A stretch of 52,636 nucleotides of DNA, taken from positions 1 through 52,636 of the IMG/VR virus record IMGVR_UViG_3300029258_002308. The stretch is one strand, 5' to 3'. The stretch is from a virus. Each line of letters opens with the position of its first letter. Position 1 is the first letter of the stretch. The notes beneath the pieces were generated by a model. It ran no database searches. It saw only the letters and a list, made by a program, of their open reading frames with translations, and was not told the origin of the DNA. The position numbers and the translations under genes were made by a program. Below, piece after piece: positions 40,037 to 52,636 of the stretch.

Positions 40037-40836
40037 AATTTGAAGAATATTGTTTCAAGAAAGAAGTCAATGAAATGGCTGTCCAATTGGCCGAAGAAGG
40101 AGAAGATGGAACCTTCTTGATGGAGTGGTTGATTTTTCACTATCCAGAAAGAGCCCAAAAGATGAAGCTGATGGAGGCGGTTCCAATGCTTGGAGCCGGT
40201 TATCAAGTGAAAGGAGACCCAGAAATGCGGGTCGTAGAACCAGAACCGAAACCACAAATGACCAGTGCGGTTAGGAACCTAGACAAAATCATGGGTTTTT
40301 TCAACCGACTCAAAGATGTTATCGATCAAGAATACGAAGATGCCATCAGCAGGGGTGATCTTCAACATCGATGGGGAGAACTTTGGGGATCTGATAGAGA
40401 ATTAAGGCAATACATCGAAGACAACTTGAATGAATTAGGTTCGTATTTCGGAACAAAGGATATAGATAGTATTTTGAAGCAAACTCCCCGAGTCGCCTCC
40501 AGAAAAAACGTTCTGACGGTCAAAGAACGCAAAGATCCTTCACTTCAAAGCTTTGTGCCCGTTCTCCAAGGTCTTATTCAGGCATACGATAGGGCCAAAA
40601 AACAAAAAACCGCAGGCAGAGAACAAACAGGAATGGAAGCTCACTATAACGGACTGAAAGACGCTGTCGAAAGATTGAAACAAGATGTTGCCTATTTTCG
40701 AGAACTCTTTTCCGCACACACAGAAGGATGGAGAGTTCCTGCAAAGGCTTTTAGAAACTTGAAAGTTCAATATGTCCCTGAAGGGGGCATCAAACAACGA
40801 CATCCATCACCTGAATATAAAACCAGACGCATATAA
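40033..40836 (+). CDS. Helical hypothetical protein
   Basis: About 267 aa from ATG 40033 (ATGA overlap with the preceding gene). Mostly helical; KKEVNEMAVQLAEEGEDG, WGELWGSDRELRQYIEDNLNELG, and a Gln/Lys-rich centre. It could be a scaffold or internal protein given its neighbours, but no family is recognised. Confidence 0.65.
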   Translation: MKFEEYCFKKEVNEMAVQLAEEGEDGTFLMEWLIFHYPERAQKMKLMEAVPMLGAGYQVKGDPEMRVVEPEPKPQMTSAVRNLDKIMGFFNRLKDVIDQEYEDAISRGDLQHRWGELWGSDRELRQYIEDNLNELGSYFGTKDIDSILKQTPRVASRKNVLTVKERKDPSLQSFVPVLQGLIQAYDRAKKQKTAGREQTGMEAHYNGLKDAVERLKQDVAYFRELFSAHTEGWRVPAKAFRNLKVQYVPEGGIKQRHPSPEYKTRRI

Positions 40837-40840
40837 GAAA

Positions 40841-40871
40841 GACCCTTCCCCGGCTTCGCCGGGGAAGGGTC
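40841..40871. terminator. Bidirectional terminator between convergent operons
   Basis: GACCCTTCCCCGGC (40841-40854), loop TTC, GCCGGGGAAGGGTC (40858-40871). On the minus strand it is followed by TTTCTTAT, so it best serves the fibre operon; it also lies 4 nt past the plus-strand stop codon. Confidence 0.85.
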
Positions 40872-40895
40872 CTATAAAGGGTTTCCTGTGAGTGC

Positions 40896-41369
40896 TTAGA
40901 GTGGGATAACAGGGAACCCGTCTTGTTTGAGTTTTCGATAAAAGCAATTCGGGGAACAAAACGTCGAGTAATTTAAGACTCCTGCATACAAGAAAGCTGC
41001 TATACAAATCTCGGAACAATACCAATCTTCATCTTTTTGTTTTACAAAGGGTAATACAAACTGAATAATTCCACACCAATCGTAGTTTGCATTTTCTGCG
41101 GCTTTGACATCGCACCACTCTTTCATTTGATGCTCTTGTTTTTGGGTTGTGGACACTTCTACACAAACCCAATTTTTGGGAATAATGTGAATTTTCTTAT
41201 ATCTTACCCCTACTCCATCGTCTCTCCAAGAAGACGAAAAGCAAATTCCATCTGAAAACAGGAGTTCGGTATGGCTATATGGACCAAAAGTCCAAATGGA
41301 GATCACCTTATCTTTGAAATCTCCCGCCTCCCATGCTTTGTAAAACATTACTTTCATTTTACTCTTCAT
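40896..41369 (-). CDS. Papain-like (permuted NlpC/P60-type) hydrolase
   Basis: 157 aa. YSHTELLFSDG (catalytic His33) comes before the Cys in WYCSEICIAAFLYAG (Cys118), the circularly permuted order of YiiX/YaeF-type enzymes. These hydrolyse peptide, amide or thioester bonds. ATG 41369 overlaps the preceding stop; ATG 41357 with GAAGAG upstream is an alternative. It is the last gene of the fibre operon, so it may be a virion-associated peptidoglycan or lipid enzyme. Confidence 0.7.
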   Translation of the reverse strand: MKSKMKVMFYKAWEAGDFKDKVISIWTFGPYSHTELLFSDGICFSSSWRDDGVGVRYKKIHIIPKNWVCVEVSTTQKQEHQMKEWCDVKAAENANYDWCGIIQFVLPFVKQKDEDWYCSEICIAAFLYAGVLNYSTFCSPNCFYRKLKQDGFPVIPL

Positions 41370-42372
41370 CTTTCATTAAGCAATATAATGTAGTTGTTGC
41401 CCAAGTTCCCGTATGTTCTTTGGCAGTACAAACACGAATTTCTACACCTAGAGAATCTTTAATGTTTTTCATTGTGTTGTATTTGAATGGAAATATGACA
41501 ACATCTTTGTCAAATACTCTGAGACTTTCAGCGGTGAAACTAGGAATCACTGGATAACTACCTGTTGTTTCATACAGCAAATCACTCATAGTTTTATACC
41601 GCATTTCACCAATCTTAATTTTATTTGGCAAATCAGAGGGGTTATATGCCCAAGTCTCATATACAATATCAGCAGTGAAAGCACAATCTTTTGTAAATTG
41701 TGCTTCCGCATACATAAGTCTTAATTCTTTATTTGATGGTGGTGCCACCGTCCAGGTAAGTGTGGACGGGGCTTTTGAGAACGAAGCCCTTACTCTGTCC
41801 CCATTACTCAAAGCAGAATTAAAAGTAACTGTTCCATTTGTGTAGTCTACATCATAATCGCCCGTGGATGTATCTCCGAATGTATTTTGGGTTTTTTCAT
41901 CCCAAGTTTCTCCATCATCTTCGCTAGCTTCAACGACCATGCCCAGCGTTGGAGTGGCTGTAATTAAATCATTTTCAGCAAACATTTTACCATGATATAA
42001 ATCAATCCAGGGACCGGGATGTGTGCCATCTGTATTCCAAGTTGTCAAATCACCAGAATCCGTTAATTCAAATTCTGATACTGTTGTTGCATTAGGATAC
42101 CAAGATGTTTTATCGCAAAAATTGGGACAATAGTAATTTTGAGCATTGCCTTCTCTGGGTTGTTCAACTACTTCGATATACCCATCAGAGCTTGTGCTAA
42201 CACCAGATAATTCAACTGCCTCTTCTCCAAGAGTTTGCACAATAGAAATGGATTCTGTGTCTATTGTGTGATCGTCATTATTGGGGCATTTTGTTGGTGT
42301 TGTCTCTGCCCATGTATACACATTGGCTTCCTCTGTTTCACAGTAAATTTCGTATTTATAAACTGCTGGCAT
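41359..42372 (-). CDS. Modular virion protein, Cys-containing N-terminal module
   Basis: 337 aa. The N-terminal ~45 residues (YEIYCETEEANVYTWAETTP, CPNNDDHTIDTESISIV) are repeated in the protein at 42382. A long beta-rich body follows (DYDVDYTNGTVTFNSALSNGDRV, FSKAPSTLTWTVAPP), as in tail or fibre proteins. It lies downstream of the collagen-like genes in one minus-strand operon. Likely a fibre or fibre-attachment protein. Confidence 0.65.
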   Translation of the reverse strand: MPAVYKYEIYCETEEANVYTWAETTPTKCPNNDDHTIDTESISIVQTLGEEAVELSGVSTSSDGYIEVVEQPREGNAQNYYCPNFCDKTSWYPNATTVSEFELTDSGDLTTWNTDGTHPGPWIDLYHGKMFAENDLITATPTLGMVVEASEDDGETWDEKTQNTFGDTSTGDYDVDYTNGTVTFNSALSNGDRVRASFSKAPSTLTWTVAPPSNKELRLMYAEAQFTKDCAFTADIVYETWAYNPSDLPNKIKIGEMRYKTMSDLLYETTGSYPVIPSFTAESLRVFDKDVVIFPFKYNTMKNIKDSLGVEIRVCTAKEHTGTWATTTLYCLMKDEE

Positions 42373-42381
42373 AATTTTCTC

Positions 42382-42915
42382 CTATTCGCAACTACAGTAA
42401 CCGAGTCCGGTACTATAGACATAAGAATCGCTATCACTATTAGAACTTAATTTGACTTGAATTTGTAAAATAGCCGAACTTGTTGGTACATTCTCCAAAG
42501 TCTGATCCATAACAGTCTGGACGTTTTCTGTTGTCCATGTTGTCTGTCCTAATATATTGTTGTTTGTCATGTCTCTTAATCGGATATATGCAGTTCCCGT
42601 TGTGCCTGCTCTTGCTACTACGGCACTAAAACTACTAATTGGATGCATATCCCATCCCACATACATAAATTTAGCAATAGTTACCCAAGCGTCTTTGTCT
42701 ATTTTTCTATATGGTTTTCTATTTGATTCAACAAAATTGATATAACAATATGGATCGCCCTCTTCTTTTCCAGTTTGGATAACGGTAATTGAATCAGTAT
42801 CTATCGAATGTTCAGAATCATTCGGACATTCTGTAGGTTCGGTGGTTGTCCAAGATGTGTAAACATAAGTTTGTTCGGTTTCACACCAAATTCTAAAAAT
42901 ATATTTATCAGCCAT
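42382..42915 (-). CDS. Modular virion protein, linker between two module types
   Basis: 177 aa. N-terminal module FRIWCETEQTYVYTSWTTTE and CPNDSEHSIDTDSITVIQT is shared with the 41359 protein. The C-terminal ~90 residues (ISSFSAVVARAGTTGTAYIR, LRDMTNNNILGQTTW) are shared with the 42924 protein. So it combines the modules of both neighbours, suggesting duplication and shuffling. Confidence 0.65.
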   Translation of the reverse strand: MADKYIFRIWCETEQTYVYTSWTTTEPTECPNDSEHSIDTDSITVIQTGKEEGDPYCYINFVESNRKPYRKIDKDAWVTIAKFMYVGWDMHPISSFSAVVARAGTTGTAYIRLRDMTNNNILGQTTWTTENVQTVMDQTLENVPTSSAILQIQVKLSSNSDSDSYVYSTGLGYCSCE

Positions 42916-42923
42916 ACTTTACC

Positions 42924-43565
42924 TCATTTAATTTGGCAAGACCAAAGTCTTGGTTTTCCGCCTACGATTTTCCTCATTTGTATTTCAAATACAACATTGC
43001 TCGCTGGCACATTAGAAAAAGTATCTATCTCTATATGTTGATTAGCATTTGTCCAATTAGCTGTGCCTATTGTCTGGTTGTTCGTTACGTCCTGTATTCT
43101 CATTGCACCTTCACCTGCTGCACTTAAAGAAACTACACTCCACAATGTTGTAATTGGATAAGTGTTGTTTCCTTCAAATGCCATTGCAGCGAGTGTTGTC
43201 CAACTGGTTGTGTTTACTTCACTATACGGTTGAGATTGATTGTGCTGTGTTATTACGCAGCCACCAACAATTCCGCCACCCAAACTAGCCCAATTTAAAG
43301 TGTCTAAAGCTGATAAAGCGTCTTCTACATTTGTTACTCCTGATAAGATATTAGTAAAAGGCCCGCTCGCAAGAAGGTTCACAGCTAATCTTAAATTTAT
43401 CCAATTAGTTGTTTCTCCATCATCTGTTTTTACCCAATATGAATTATCTGATATATTCCAAGCTATAGAAGTTTTTAATCCAACTGTAGCCACAGAACTA
43501 GGGTCATGGTCTAAAGTATGGCAATAAGTTCCGTTGCCTAAATCTGTTGTTCCCAATATTGCCAT
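42924..43565 (-). CDS. Modular virion protein
   Basis: 213 aa. N-terminal half is unrelated to its neighbours (AILGTTDLGNGTYCHTLDHD). The C-terminal ~90 residues (AMAFEGNNTYPITTLWSVVS, RIQDVTNNQTIGTANW) match the end of the 42382 protein. It directly follows the collagen-like gene, so it is probably a fibre-associated beta-structured protein. Confidence 0.65.
   Translation of the reverse strand: MAILGTTDLGNGTYCHTLDHDPSSVATVGLKTSIAWNISDNSYWVKTDDGETTNWINLRLAVNLLASGPFTNILSGVTNVEDALSALDTLNWASLGGGIVGGCVITQHNQSQPYSEVNTTSWTTLAAMAFEGNNTYPITTLWSVVSLSAAGEGAMRIQDVTNNQTIGTANWTNANQHIEIDTFSNVPASNVVFEIQMRKIVGGKPRLWSCQIK

Positions 43566-52636
<9,071 letters not shown>

Overview
The window looks like part of the genome of a large tailed phage with T4-type replication and virion modules, probably a jumbo myovirus from an environmental sample. 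The evidence is a set of T4-like functions: a DnaB/gp41-type helicase, a UvsY-like protein, a gp32-like ssDNA-binding protein, a UvsX/RecA recombinase, a gp23-like capsid protein, a gp19-like tail protein, and a TnsA/gp4-like nuclease. These are packed as short genes with many ATGA stop/start overlaps. The DNA polymerase is family A rather than family B, so this is not a close T4 relative. TAA, TAG and TGA all end genes, so the code appears standard. The host cannot be named from the sequence.

Layout. 0-4.6 kb: selfish DNA, an IS607-type serine recombinase and TnpB with a LAGLIDADG endonuclease gene between them, then a free-standing HNH endonuclease. 4.6-9.3 kb: nucleotide metabolism and replication (MazG-like, PolA, sigma-like, DnaB-type helicase, UvsY-like). 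9.3-13.0 kb: a glycan island (sulfotransferase and four glycosyltransferase-like genes) in two divergent arms. 13.0-18.9 kb: a structured leader, then a methyltransferase-like protein, gp23-like and gp19-like proteins, several unknown proteins and a P-loop kinase. 18.9-21.8 kb: gp32-like protein with its own promoter and strong terminator, then UvsX. 21.8-30.8 kb: many small membrane or unknown proteins, a frameshifted NaeI-like nuclease, a Tat-signal protein, a mini-MBOAT-like protein, a Ski2/Hel308-like helicase and a CAP-like lipoprotein. 30.8-36.9 kb: a dNMP kinase-HNH-cupin fusion, an R2K-type ATP-grasp protein, a split macro domain, a DUF1152 protein and a duplicated membrane-protein leader. 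36.9-40.9 kb: a TnsA-like nuclease, a sigma-like protein and several proteins that may share a capsid-targeting N-terminus. 40.9-52.6 kb (minus strand): a virion-fibre operon with a papain-like hydrolase, three modular proteins and about 9 kb of Gly-X-Thr collagen-like repeats.

How it fits together. The replication and recombination proteins form a T4-style recombination-dependent replication set. The glycan island and the collagen-like fibres probably shape the virion surface. Macro domain, DUF1152, ATP-grasp and 2-deoxyribosyltransferase-like genes suggest handling of ADP-ribose or nucleotide signals and possibly counter-defence, but this is inference. Recurrent themes are homing or transposon nucleases lodged in or between phage genes, frame breaks at simple-sequence runs (A7, an AT run, collagen repeats), and perfect short hairpins, several of them inside coding sequences.
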